This document shows positions 1-5,734 of a stretch of DNA of 9,460 nt, piece by piece. A program made the translations under genes and the position numbers. The stretch is from JAFGPJ01 sp964439135 (GTDB taxonomy: Bacteria > Planctomycetota > Phycisphaerae > Sedimentisphaerales > Anaerobacaceae). Below the pieces are notes generated by a model. It saw only the letters and a program-made list of their open reading frames with translations. It made no database searches and was not told the DNA's origin. The DNA lies in contig CAYTNN010000177.1 in assembly GCA_964439135.1 (NCBI GenBank), forward strand, positions 1 through 9,460, given 5' to 3'. Within the stretch, counting starts at the first letter, position 1. The number at the start of each line of letters is the position of its first letter.

Positions 1-90
1 GATCCCTGAAAGCGCAGCCGTGCGGCCAAGAAAGTCACGCCGAGTGATACGCCGAATGTTCGTTGCTTTGGAATTTTTCGCTCTTGTCAT
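1..90 (-). CDS. Tat-exported protein, N-terminal fragment (runs off the left edge)
   Basis: Only the first 30 residues are inside the window. They begin with ATG at 90 and contain a twin-arginine export signal: a basic stretch, then T-R-R-D-F-L-G at about residues 16-22, then the start of an apolar segment (R-T-A-A-L-S-G-I). The start is supported by a GAGG ribosome binding site at 98-101, 7 bases upstream. That site overlaps the TGA stop of the preceding gene (TGAGG), and only 9 bases separate the two genes, so they are almost certainly co-transcribed and probably translationally coupled. The product should be exported folded through the Tat pathway. In planctomycetes this kind of signal is common on Gfo/Idh/MocA oxidoreductases and sugar isomerase-like proteins, but no catalytic domain is visible here, so the enzyme type cannot be called. 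Confidence 0.85.
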   Translation of the reverse strand, partial: MTRAKNSKATNIRRITRRDFLGRTAALSGI

Positions 91-99
91 AAGTTAACC

Positions 100-1917
100 T
101 CATTTTGCAAGTTCCATGCTTATCTCGTTGAAGAAGTCGATACATCGCGCTATTTCAGGCATTGATTCGAACCAGTTGTATGAGTATTCGAGGCCGAACA
201 TGGTAGGCCTGATGCCCAGGCGGTGGATTTCCTCGATAAATTCTTTCGTCTTGCCGGCGCCGGTTCCCCAGGGGACATCGTGACCTTCGGGGCTTAGCTC
301 ATGCAGGTCATGCATTTGTATGGTGATTAAATGATCCTTGAGCGTGTTCAAAGCTTTGATCGGATCGATGCCGGAACGCATCCAATAGCCCATATCGCCG
401 CATGCCCCGATACGTTTGCTACGGCCCCGGCAAACCTTCATAATCCCTTCAGGACTCCAATATTGCGGCGAAGCTTTTTGGTCGTGGTTGTGAATGGCCA
501 CGTTTATATCGTAATCGTCGCAGAACTTTTCGATTGTATCCAGGGCATCGGGCGATGGTTCCGACATGAACGTTTCGATGCCGATTTTTCGCCCGAACTC
601 GAATATCTTCCGGCAGCCGGCCGCGTCACCCGGGATATCGTGATAGTAATATGTCAGGAGGCGAACGCCGGCCGAGTCCAGTTTCAGCCGGATCTGTTTC
701 AGTTCATCGTCAGTCAGATTGGAATCGAAGTTTTTGTCGATTTCCTTGCTAACCTTCTGGAAGCTCAGGCCGCCCATATAGGGCAGTCCGAGCTTGGCCG
801 TTCGCTCGATTGCCTCGAAGAGCGTGTATTTGTTAAAAGTATAGGCCTCGATGCCGAGACGCCAGTTCAGCTTTTCCTGTGAGCGGATGGCCGGCGTCAA
901 TTTGGCGCTTGGAATTGTCGGGGCCTGCAGATCACCCAGGGCGAACTGGGTGGCCGCCAGATAGAACTGCAGCATCTTCGGGTCCCAGAACACATAGGGA
1001 TTGTGCGCGATCGTGCAGTAGAATACGCGTCCCCGGCCGTACTGCCGGACCCATGCCAGGGCGTAGTCATCGTCCTCGCGCAAACAATTGCCGCGAGGTT
1101 GACCCTCTAATTTTGTTTTTTTTGTGTCGATACTGAAGAGTACACGTACCCTGTCCCTCGAATATGGCCCGTGGACGCGAAAGAACTCGTCCCGGTATTC
1201 GAAGTCTTTGCCGCCGAAAGGTTGATTGACAGGGTGGTTAGGATCATCGAGTTTTATAAAAACGTGCTCGTCGCTGTCGTAGTGGTTGGCGCCGCGAGCG
1301 CCGAGCATGATACCGAACTCCGGCCAATCTTCAATAGCGCCGGGCCATTGCGTAAAGGCCACGGTAGTGCCGTGGACGCCGAGAAGTCCGCCGCCGCCGT
1401 AAACGAATTCGAGCAGGCTTTGTCTCAATCCTGCATCTTCAAAGAGATTACCCACCGTGTTATTCAGAAAGACGGCATCAAACTGTTTCAAATTATCCGG
1501 CTTGAAGACGGACGGATCTTTGCTGATAACCGTCTCGAACGCTCCGGTTTTTTGGCCCATCAGCGTGAAAGCCAGATTGGCCGTCGGGATGGAGCCGTGC
1601 CCGCCGTACCCGACGTTGAGACCGAAAATCAGCAGCTTGCGATTCTTCCGGGGCTTAGCGAAAGCCTTGCTCGGAATAGCTGCCTCAATTCGCTGCCGCT
1701 GCTCGTCGATGACCTGCGCTACCGTAGTGTTATGCCCAGGCCAGGGCATTACAAGCATCCCAGCCCCAACGGCGGCGCTGCCGAGAAAATCACGCCGCGT
1801 CATGCCGTGCTTTTGTTTTATAGCGAAGGTTTCCAAATCTGTGCTACGATGTTTCGGTTTAAATTCTTGTCGTTTCATAAGTTCATCTCGTGCGATTAAA
1901 TCTGTGTTTGGATTCAT
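100..1917 (-). CDS. Tat-exported fusion of a ThuA-like domain and a sugar phosphate isomerase/epimerase TIM barrel
   Basis: A 605-residue protein if started at the ATG at 1917, which has AGAGG 5 bases upstream. An in-frame GTG at 1956 would add 13 residues but has no comparable ribosome site. A Tat signal (T-R-R-D-F-L-G, arginines 41-42) follows an unusually long leader of about 40 residues. Residues ~92-315 are ThuA-like, a class I glutamine amidotransferase-like fold linked to trehalose/glucoside use: note L-L-G-V-H-G and, near 285-300, A-W-V-R-Q-Y-G-R-G-R-V-F-Y. Residues ~350-600 match the xylose isomerase-like/AP endonuclease 2 TIM barrel, with likely metal ligands E453 (S-E-P), H476-N-H478, the D of C-G-D-M-G and a late G-L-E-Y-S-Y. 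It probably acts on a sugar or sugar derivative outside the cytoplasm, but the substrate cannot be read. It heads an operon with the Tat protein at 1-90. Confidence 0.9.
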   Translation of the reverse strand: MNPNTDLIARDELMKRQEFKPKHRSTDLETFAIKQKHGMTRRDFLGSAAVGAGMLVMPWPGHNTTVAQVIDEQRQRIEAAIPSKAFAKPRKNRKLLIFGLNVGYGGHGSIPTANLAFTLMGQKTGAFETVISKDPSVFKPDNLKQFDAVFLNNTVGNLFEDAGLRQSLLEFVYGGGGLLGVHGTTVAFTQWPGAIEDWPEFGIMLGARGANHYDSDEHVFIKLDDPNHPVNQPFGGKDFEYRDEFFRVHGPYSRDRVRVLFSIDTKKTKLEGQPRGNCLREDDDYALAWVRQYGRGRVFYCTIAHNPYVFWDPKMLQFYLAATQFALGDLQAPTIPSAKLTPAIRSQEKLNWRLGIEAYTFNKYTLFEAIERTAKLGLPYMGGLSFQKVSKEIDKNFDSNLTDDELKQIRLKLDSAGVRLLTYYYHDIPGDAAGCRKIFEFGRKIGIETFMSEPSPDALDTIEKFCDDYDINVAIHNHDQKASPQYWSPEGIMKVCRGRSKRIGACGDMGYWMRSGIDPIKALNTLKDHLITIQMHDLHELSPEGHDVPWGTGAGKTKEFIEEIHRLGIRPTMFGLEYSYNWFESMPEIARCIDFFNEISMELAK

Positions 1918-1922
1918 GTTTG

Positions 1923-1927
1923 CCTCT
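1923..1927 (-). promoter_or_regulatory. Ribosome binding site that decides the start of the ThuA/TIM-barrel gene
   Basis: AGAGG on the minus strand, 5 bases before the ATG at 1917. It favours this ATG over the GTG at 1956 and over internal ATGs at 1878 and 1803, which have weak or no Shine-Dalgarno sequence. The 1803 ATG sits directly before the twin-arginine motif and would give a more usual Tat leader length, so it remains a less likely alternative. Confidence 0.65.
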
Positions 1928-1979
1928 TTCATTTGCAGGGATTTGCGTACAATCACCAGCCTGCATAAAACTGCTGTGA

Positions 1980-2008
1980 ATTATAGCATACTAAGCGGCG
2001 GTCGGCTA
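1980..2008 (-). promoter_or_regulatory. Extended -10 promoter for the Tat/ThuA operon
   Basis: On the minus strand there is a perfect TATAAT (1980-1985) preceded by TGC, giving the extended -10 form TGN-TATAAT (1980-1988). A weak -35 (TAGCCG, 3 of 6 matches) lies 17 bases upstream at 2003-2008. Transcription would start near 1973, giving a leader of about 55 bases before the ATG at 1917. The extended -10 compensates for the poor -35. This assumes sigma-70-type recognition. Confidence 0.6.
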
Positions 2009-2015
2009 CTTTTAC

Positions 2016-2032
2016 TCCCGCGGCGAGCGGGA
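2016..2032. repeat. GC-rich inverted repeat just upstream of the operon promoter
   Basis: TCCCGC (2016-2021), a 5-base spacer and GCGGGA (2027-2032) form a perfect 6-bp inverted repeat in AT-rich surroundings. It lies about 45-60 bases upstream of the predicted start of the Tat/ThuA operon. It could be a regulator site, a small REP-like element, or part of the 3' region of the neighbouring unit. It lacks a T-run, so a terminator is unlikely. The rest of the gap, roughly 2033-2255, shows no gene. Confidence 0.4.
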
Positions 2033-2255
2033 CTTTAAGCCGTATATCGGTCTATTTCGTAATTATTGGAGGTTTGATGCTCTGATTGACGAAATTACTT
2101 CTAAATGCAGTTCTTATTCAATTTTGCGGCAAGAGCAGTATCTTCCAATTAATACGCGCCCTCTTGTCGCTGCGGGTGATTTTTACTCATGAATCCATTA
2201 ACGACCTTGCCATTCGTGGCTGTCCATAGTTCCTTAGTTTCCTAAATCATTACTA

Positions 2256-3101
2256 TTAAGTCATCGCAAATAGATCACGATTTATCTTAGGCAAACTATG
2301 GGGCTGCTCGAAGAAATTGCTGTTATGTTCCGCAAATACCTTAACAGGTCTATTGTTAGAAGCTTGCATCTGTGTTTCAATGCTTTTAAGGCAATTGTGA
2401 AGTTTTTCTACGGTGACATCCGCACTCATATAACGACGTTGATATATCTCAGCTAATTCTTCAATATCCATCTGATTTGTATAAGATATCATATAGCGAG
2501 CAAGTCTTGGCCCAATTACAAATTTGAATTTGCTGGCTATCCGCAAAGCCCTAACAATGCATTCTGCGGGTGCCGGGTTTTCTTCGAAATTAAGTTCTAT
2601 GGTTCTTTCTGCGATTGCTTCAAAAAAACCTTTTGAATAAATTTCTCTCTTCTGTCTTCTCTTGCTAAATAATTGTATAGCAATTGCATCTATATTTAGA
2701 AAAGTTATTTTAGGGTAATCTGAAAATCCTTTTCCCGTAACCTTTCCATTCTTAAAGGCCCAAGTGTCCTGTATTAGCCACATGTCAATCGACCAATCTT
2801 TTACTTGAAGTTTTAATCCTCCAAGACTGGTTTGCCCTTTAATATGATCTGGGAATAAGGTCTCAAGTCGTTCCCTTGAAACATATCCTAAAATAATATC
2901 AAGATCACGCGGAATATTATTGTTACACAATAGGAAATTTCTTACTGCACCACCACACAAGAATGCCGGATAGTCATTGTTGCGGATATCTTCAAGCACA
3001 CTATATAAATGTGGGTAATGCCGTTTAGAATCGGTAGCAACGAACCGTCCAAGCCGTGCTCGAAGTTGTTGTTTCAATTTTTGTATTTCTAAACTAACCA
3101 T
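2256..3101 (-). CDS. Nucleotidyltransferase with a CCA-adding/poly(A) polymerase-type head domain
   Basis: 281 residues. The head motif G50-G-A-V-R-N followed by R-D66-L-D68 matches the catalytic G-G-x-V-R-D...D-x-D of the class II tRNA nucleotidyltransferase/poly(A) polymerase family. A third carboxylate, D106 in W-S-I-D-M-W, completes the metal site. F-L-N-I-D-A-I-A-I (134-142) and A-L-R-I-A-S-K-F-K-F recall the family's F-T-I-N-A-L-A and R-A-x-R-F-A-x-x-F motifs. Bacterial CCA enzymes usually exceed 400 residues, so most of the body and tail are missing; this looks like a head plus a short helical neck rather than a housekeeping CCA enzyme. The start ATG lies inside the last codons of the dGTPase gene (8-base overlap), pointing to translational coupling and a joint role. 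It is AT-rich like its partner. What it transfers, and to what, is unknown. The last residues carry no recognisable motif. Confidence 0.82.
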   Translation of the reverse strand: MVSLEIQKLKQQLRARLGRFVATDSKRHYPHLYSVLEDIRNNDYPAFLCGGAVRNFLLCNNNIPRDLDIILGYVSRERLETLFPDHIKGQTSLGGLKLQVKDWSIDMWLIQDTWAFKNGKVTGKGFSDYPKITFLNIDAIAIQLFSKRRQKREIYSKGFFEAIAERTIELNFEENPAPAECIVRALRIASKFKFVIGPRLARYMISYTNQMDIEELAEIYQRRYMSADVTVEKLHNCLKSIETQMQASNNRPVKVFAEHNSNFFEQPHSLPKINRDLFAMT

Positions 3102-4512
3102 TAGTCAATCGTTTATGAAGCGTGCACGCAAATGTATCTGTCATACCACAAATATAATCCGTCATAAGTTGCATGTTACAGTACTTTTCAGGGAATTTCT
3201 TATCTTTTATGGCCTCTTTATATACTACACGATAATTCCTTGAAGTCAAATCATAAATTTTGCTCGCGAAGCGACTTCCATCTTTGCTGCCTTCAGATGC
3301 CCCTTCCCAGAAAACATTCATCAGGTCCTGAATCACACGACGGCCCATTAATTCTAATTTCAAGTTTGCTTTTGAACAATATATATACTTTTGCCCTACT
3401 TCCTTACAAGCTTCGATCAAGGCGCCAGCCTTACTGCCTTTATATAGTTCATCGTGATAATCGCCATTCATAATGTCTTTATAATTCTCTTTAAATGCTT
3501 TTACAACAGCCTTTGCCGATTGGATTATAACAAATACCCGAAAAGCCTGAGCCATGGCATTATCGTGCGGTTTCCCTTTTTTGAGAATAGAAGGATCTGC
3601 TTTCTTAAGATAGTTAGCTGCTTTTGAAAAACATGACCCCAACATCCTCGAGTTGCTTTGGGAATATTTTTCCAATGCTCCTTTAAATTCTTCTTTAAGA
3701 TTGTCCTTAAGGTCACCCCAACCAATGACACCTTTTTTGACTCCATCTTCAATGTCAACAACTGAAAACGCTATATCGTCAGCAGACTCTACAATATATG
3801 ATATTGGATTTCTTATGTCTTTTATTCCGGTTTCCTCTTGAATCTTCTCTATAAGTCCTTGCTCTGAGGTAAAAAATCCAAGTTTAGACTTTTCATGTAA
3901 ATCTTTGCTGATTTCTTTTGCGGAAGCAATATATTTACAAGCAGCAGACATCGTTGCACATGTAAGATTCAGCCCATGAAAATCGGCCAAGACTTGTAAT
4001 TTGGAAATCAAACGAATTGTCTGTGCATTACCTTCAAATTTCAGAAAATCGTTCTTGAGTTGCTCACCATTATCTAAGTCTTTAAAAGGCTTAAAGAAAT
4101 TCGCATCTTTTTTTCTAAACCATTCCTTTATTGCATCCTCACCGGCATGACCAAATGGAGGGTTCCCTAAATCATGGATTAAGCCGCATGTTGCAGCTAT
4201 TATTTCAACAGAATCTCTTTGTTTCTCTTTAATTTTGCCTTCTTTTAATAGCCAGTTACCTATGCTTCGTGCAATATTACGAGCAATATTCGAAACTTCT
4301 AATGAATGTGTCAAACGAGTTCTCACCGAATCATTAGGTTCAAGGGGAAACACCTGGGTCTTATCCTGCATACGACGAACAGGGGTGCTGAATATTGCTC
4401 GATCATAATCCCGTCCATGCTGAGTTCGCTCATCTGGTTTTGATGGATTTGCAGGCTTGTCCTCAAGTAGCTCTCGTATACGTTTCTCAGATAATAATTT
4501 TCCCCATTCCAT
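3094..4512 (-). CDS. dgt: dGTPase-family HD-domain dNTP triphosphohydrolase
   Basis: 472 residues, close to the usual size of the family (E. coli Dgt is about 505). It shows the family order: R-D-Y-D-R-A-I-F-S near residues 34-42, R-R-M-Q-D-K-T-Q-V-F-P-L (46-57), R-T-R-L-T-H69-S-L-E-V, H113-D114-L-G-N-P-P-F-G-H-A-G-E, F-E-G-N-A-Q (159-164) and E-S-A-D-D246-I-A-F-S-V-V-D. H69, H113, D114 and D246 are the expected metal ligands, so it should be active. The family cleaves dGTP or other dNTPs to the nucleoside plus triphosphate, in the cytosol. Relatives act in dNTP pool control and, in some bacteria, in phage defence by depleting deoxynucleotides. The start at 4512 has AAGG at 8 bases and GGAG at 3 bases upstream. 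It is first in a two-gene unit with the nucleotidyltransferase. Substrate preference cannot be read from sequence. Confidence 0.93.
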   Translation of the reverse strand: MEWGKLLSEKRIRELLEDKPANPSKPDERTQHGRDYDRAIFSTPVRRMQDKTQVFPLEPNDSVRTRLTHSLEVSNIARNIARSIGNWLLKEGKIKEKQRDSVEIIAATCGLIHDLGNPPFGHAGEDAIKEWFRKKDANFFKPFKDLDNGEQLKNDFLKFEGNAQTIRLISKLQVLADFHGLNLTCATMSAACKYIASAKEISKDLHEKSKLGFFTSEQGLIEKIQEETGIKDIRNPISYIVESADDIAFSVVDIEDGVKKGVIGWGDLKDNLKEEFKGALEKYSQSNSRMLGSCFSKAANYLKKADPSILKKGKPHDNAMAQAFRVFVIIQSAKAVVKAFKENYKDIMNGDYHDELYKGSKAGALIEACKEVGQKYIYCSKANLKLELMGRRVIQDLMNVFWEGASEGSKDGSRFASKIYDLTSRNYRVVYKEAIKDKKFPEKYCNMQLMTDYICGMTDTFACTLHKRLTNG

Positions 4513-4549
4513 AGTCTCCGCCTTTTTCTCCTAATAAGAATAAATTAAG

Positions 4550-4579
4550 ATTATAATTCTTTTTCTTCACAGCCAACAA
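4550..4579 (-). promoter_or_regulatory. Promoter of the dGTPase/nucleotidyltransferase unit
   Basis: Minus strand: TTGTTG (4574-4579), an 18-base spacer and a perfect TATAAT (4550-4555). Transcription would start near 4543, leaving a short leader of about 30 bases before the ATG at 4512. The unit therefore seems to be independently and constitutively transcribed. No operator-like inverted repeat is apparent over the promoter. Confidence 0.6.
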
Positions 4580-4774
4580 TGTTTACATGATTTCTGCATA
4601 AAATCCCAAGCCTCTCGTCATAAAGCAAGAAAGCAAAAACTACGACATTGCCGTTTCAGAGCTATCATATCCGCTATGTTTAATTATAGATACCGTCTCC
4701 CTGTCGAGCAAGGAAGAAAAGTGGAAAATGCTTTTTGGACAGGATTTACACAGATTTTTATCTTTAATCAAGAA

Positions 4775-4804
4775 ACCGTGTTCATCGGTGTTAATCAGTG
4801 TTAA
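4775..4804. repeat. Three-unit decamer tandem repeat
   Basis: Units ACCGTGTTCA (4775-4784), TCGGTGTTAA (4785-4794) and TCAGTGTTAA (4795-4804) repeat with a 10-base period. The last two differ at one base. It lies within a longer stretch of degenerate low-complexity sequence. Confidence 0.6.
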
Positions 4805-4892
4805 ATTCGTATATTTTTCAGATTCCTCTGCGTTCTCCTTCGACTGAGCCTTTTGGTGGGGCAAGCCGCCACCCTACATGTCTGGATGTCCT

Positions 4893-4927
4893 TACGCTGT
4901 ACGCAATACGCACTACGCACTACGAAT
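4893..4927. repeat. Heptamer tandem array 1 (TACGCAC type, 5 units)
   Basis: Consecutive 7-base units: TACGCTG (4893), TACGCAA (4900), TACGCAC (4907), TACGCAC (4914) and TACGAAT (4921). All keep TACG; the last three bases vary, and the outer units are the most diverged. Confidence 0.85.
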
Positions 4928-5003
4928 AATGGACGCCGTCTCACGGAGATTTATTTGGAATATGCCCGCCTTTATCCGTTTTGATTCGTATAATACTAAA
5001 CTG

Positions 5004-5031
5004 AATGATTATTGATTAATGATAAATGATA
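5004..5031. repeat. Heptamer tandem array 2 (AATGATA type, 4 units)
   Basis: Units AATGATT (5004), ATTGATT (5011), AATGATA (5018) and AATGATA (5025), period 7. The sequence is AT-rich, so some of the similarity could be low complexity, but the register is exact across all four units. Confidence 0.7.
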
Positions 5032-5039
5032 GGTCCAAT

Positions 5040-5067
5040 CACGCAGAACGCAGTACGCAGTACGAAA
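5040..5067. repeat. Heptamer tandem array 3 (TACGCAG type, 4 units)
   Basis: Units CACGCAG (5040), AACGCAG (5047), TACGCAG (5054) and TACGAAA (5061), period 7. It is a close relative of the array at 4893-4927: both end with a TACGAA-type unit. They are separated by about 110 bases that include the AATGATA array. Confidence 0.82.
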
Positions 5068-5080
5068 CAATACAGTTTAG

Positions 5081-5100
5081 CCCGCACCACTGGTGCCGGG
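5081..5100. repeat. Palindrome between heptamer arrays
   Basis: CCCG+CACC (5081-5088), loop ACT, GGTG (5092-5095), a bulged C at 5096 and CGGG (5097-5100): an 8-bp stem with one bulge. There is no T-run on either strand, so it is not a typical intrinsic terminator. It sits between heptamer arrays 3 and 4. Confidence 0.55.
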
Positions 5101-5106
5101 TCGAAA

Positions 5107-5141
5107 GAATTGAGAATTGAGAATTGAGAATTTAGAAATAT
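5107..5141. repeat. Heptamer tandem array 4 (GAATTGA type, 5 units)
   Basis: Three perfect GAATTGA units (5107, 5114, 5121), then GAATTTA (5128) and GAAATAT (5135), period 7. As in the first array, divergence grows towards one edge. Confidence 0.85.
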
Positions 5142-5232
5142 AGAAGAAAAAAGGCAGAATAATGACAAAAACAGGTGAAAAATAGTAGAAAACGACGAAA
5201 ATTCGTGGTTAATTTGAAAAACAAAACCAAAA

Positions 5233-5247
5233 CCGGCCGTTGGCCGG
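5233..5247. repeat. Perfect 6-bp palindrome CCGGCC/GGCCGG
   Basis: CCGGCC (5233-5238), loop GTT, GGCCGG (5242-5247), flanked by A-rich sequence on both sides. It is part of the AACAAA-type repeat mosaic. No clear role. Confidence 0.5.
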
Positions 5248-5318
5248 AAATCCGAAATACTAAGCTCTAAATCCTAAACAAGACGAATGGGTGCCAAATG
5301 ACAGAGCACGATTTGAAA

Positions 5319-5580
5319 AAACAAACCCAATTTTCGAAAGGCCGAAATGAGCGTAAATATCTATATGAAAGGAGATTATGAAGAATTTTACGGCTTTGGG
5401 CGGCGAAAAAACAAAGCCAATTCAAAGCCAATTCGGTTATTTTACCGCCGAGAATGCCGAGTGCGCGGAGGTTTTTGATGTGTAAAGACTCACGTGCGTG
5501 TAACTGGCTACAGAATCTGTTTCCTCTGCGTCCTCCACGGGCTCTGCGGTCAATAGGAAATGCCAAACAAAGCCAATTTT
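5319..5580. repeat. Mosaic of degenerate AACAAA(G/C)CCAATT repeats and an inverted CTCTGCG pair
   Basis: AACAAACCCAATTTT (5320-5334) and AACAAAGCCAATTTT (5566-5580) differ at one base. Between them, an 11-base direct repeat (ACAAAGCCAAT at 5411, TCAAAGCCAAT at 5422) carries the same core. A 28-base arm at 5444-5471 matches the reverse complement of 5523-5550 at 19 of 28 positions. TTCCTCTGCG(T)(C)CTCC at 5521-5536 also occurs with one change at 4823-4838. Several short frames through this stretch have ribosome-site-like starts, but they read only repeat-derived K-N-K-A-N or K-Q-T-Q-F peptides, so I do not call genes. Confidence 0.65.
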
Positions 5581-5628
5581 GGAGATGGTTATAAAGAATC
5601 TTCTAATCAAGTGCCTTTTTTAATTTTT

Positions 5629-5660
5629 TTGATGAAAAAGTGGCTGATTTGGGTTATAAT
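5629..5660 (+). promoter_or_regulatory. Possible promoter of the secreted-protein gene
   Basis: A perfect TATAAT at 5655-5660. The -35 side is weak: TTGATG at 5629-5634 gives a 20-base spacer, longer than ideal, and GATGAA at 5631-5636 an 18-base spacer but a poor match. If used, transcription starts near 5667 and the leader is about 220 bases. A second candidate much nearer the gene (TTGAGG at 5828, TATATA at 5853-5858, spacer 19) is also possible. Confidence 0.4.
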
Positions 5661-5734
5661 ATAGGTGAGACTTAGGGATTTTGACCTTTTTGATGGATTC
5701 TTTTACAGTTTCGACGTTAAAGAGGAGCAATAAA

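Larger units (their letters stand above)
4580..5650. other. Gene-free intergenic region made of short repeats
   Basis: About 1.07 kb between two divergent units with no credible protein gene. Open frames here lack family features and change frame with the repeats. From left to right it holds a decamer array, an imperfect GC palindrome at 4855-4873 (GGTGG...CCACC), five heptamers around 4893-4927, four AT-rich heptamers at 5004-5031, four heptamers at 5040-5067, a palindrome at 5081-5100, five GAATTGA-type heptamers at 5107-5141, a perfect palindrome at 5233-5247 and copies of AACAAAGCCAATT between 5319 and 5580. It reads like an accumulation zone for dispersed non-coding elements. Function, if any, is unknown. 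Confidence 0.75.

Noticed and set aside
1918..1956. GTG start at 1956 extending the ThuA/TIM-barrel protein by 13 residues
   Set aside because: No ribosome site precedes it, whereas the ATG at 1917 has AGAGG at 5 bases.
331..2038. Long plus-strand frames opposite the ThuA/TIM-barrel gene (331-882, 1171-1899, 1457-2038)
   Set aside because: They lie antisense to a well-supported gene, carry no family motifs or ribosome sites, and are open only because of its codon bias.
2200..2255. Intrinsic terminator after the nucleotidyltransferase gene
   Set aside because: Only 4-bp stems (for example TTAG/CTAA) without a following T-run are visible on the minus strand.
4640..4864. 74-residue minus-strand frame
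   Set aside because: It reads through the decamer array and the CTCTGCG repeat; the composition is repeat-derived and there is no ribosome site.
4893..5141. CRISPR array
   Set aside because: Units are 7 bases, directly abutting, with no unique spacers and no cas genes.
5365..5485. Two overlapping small plus-strand frames, 37 residues (5365-5478) and 35 residues (5378-5485)
   Set aside because: The second has GGAG only 3 bases before its ATG, but both consist of repeat-derived sequence with no protein-level signal.
5267..5566. 99-residue minus-strand frame
   Set aside because: It is a translation of the repeat mosaic; its N-W-L-C-F-F and N-W-V-C-F-F segments are just the AACAAAsCCAATT repeats read backwards.
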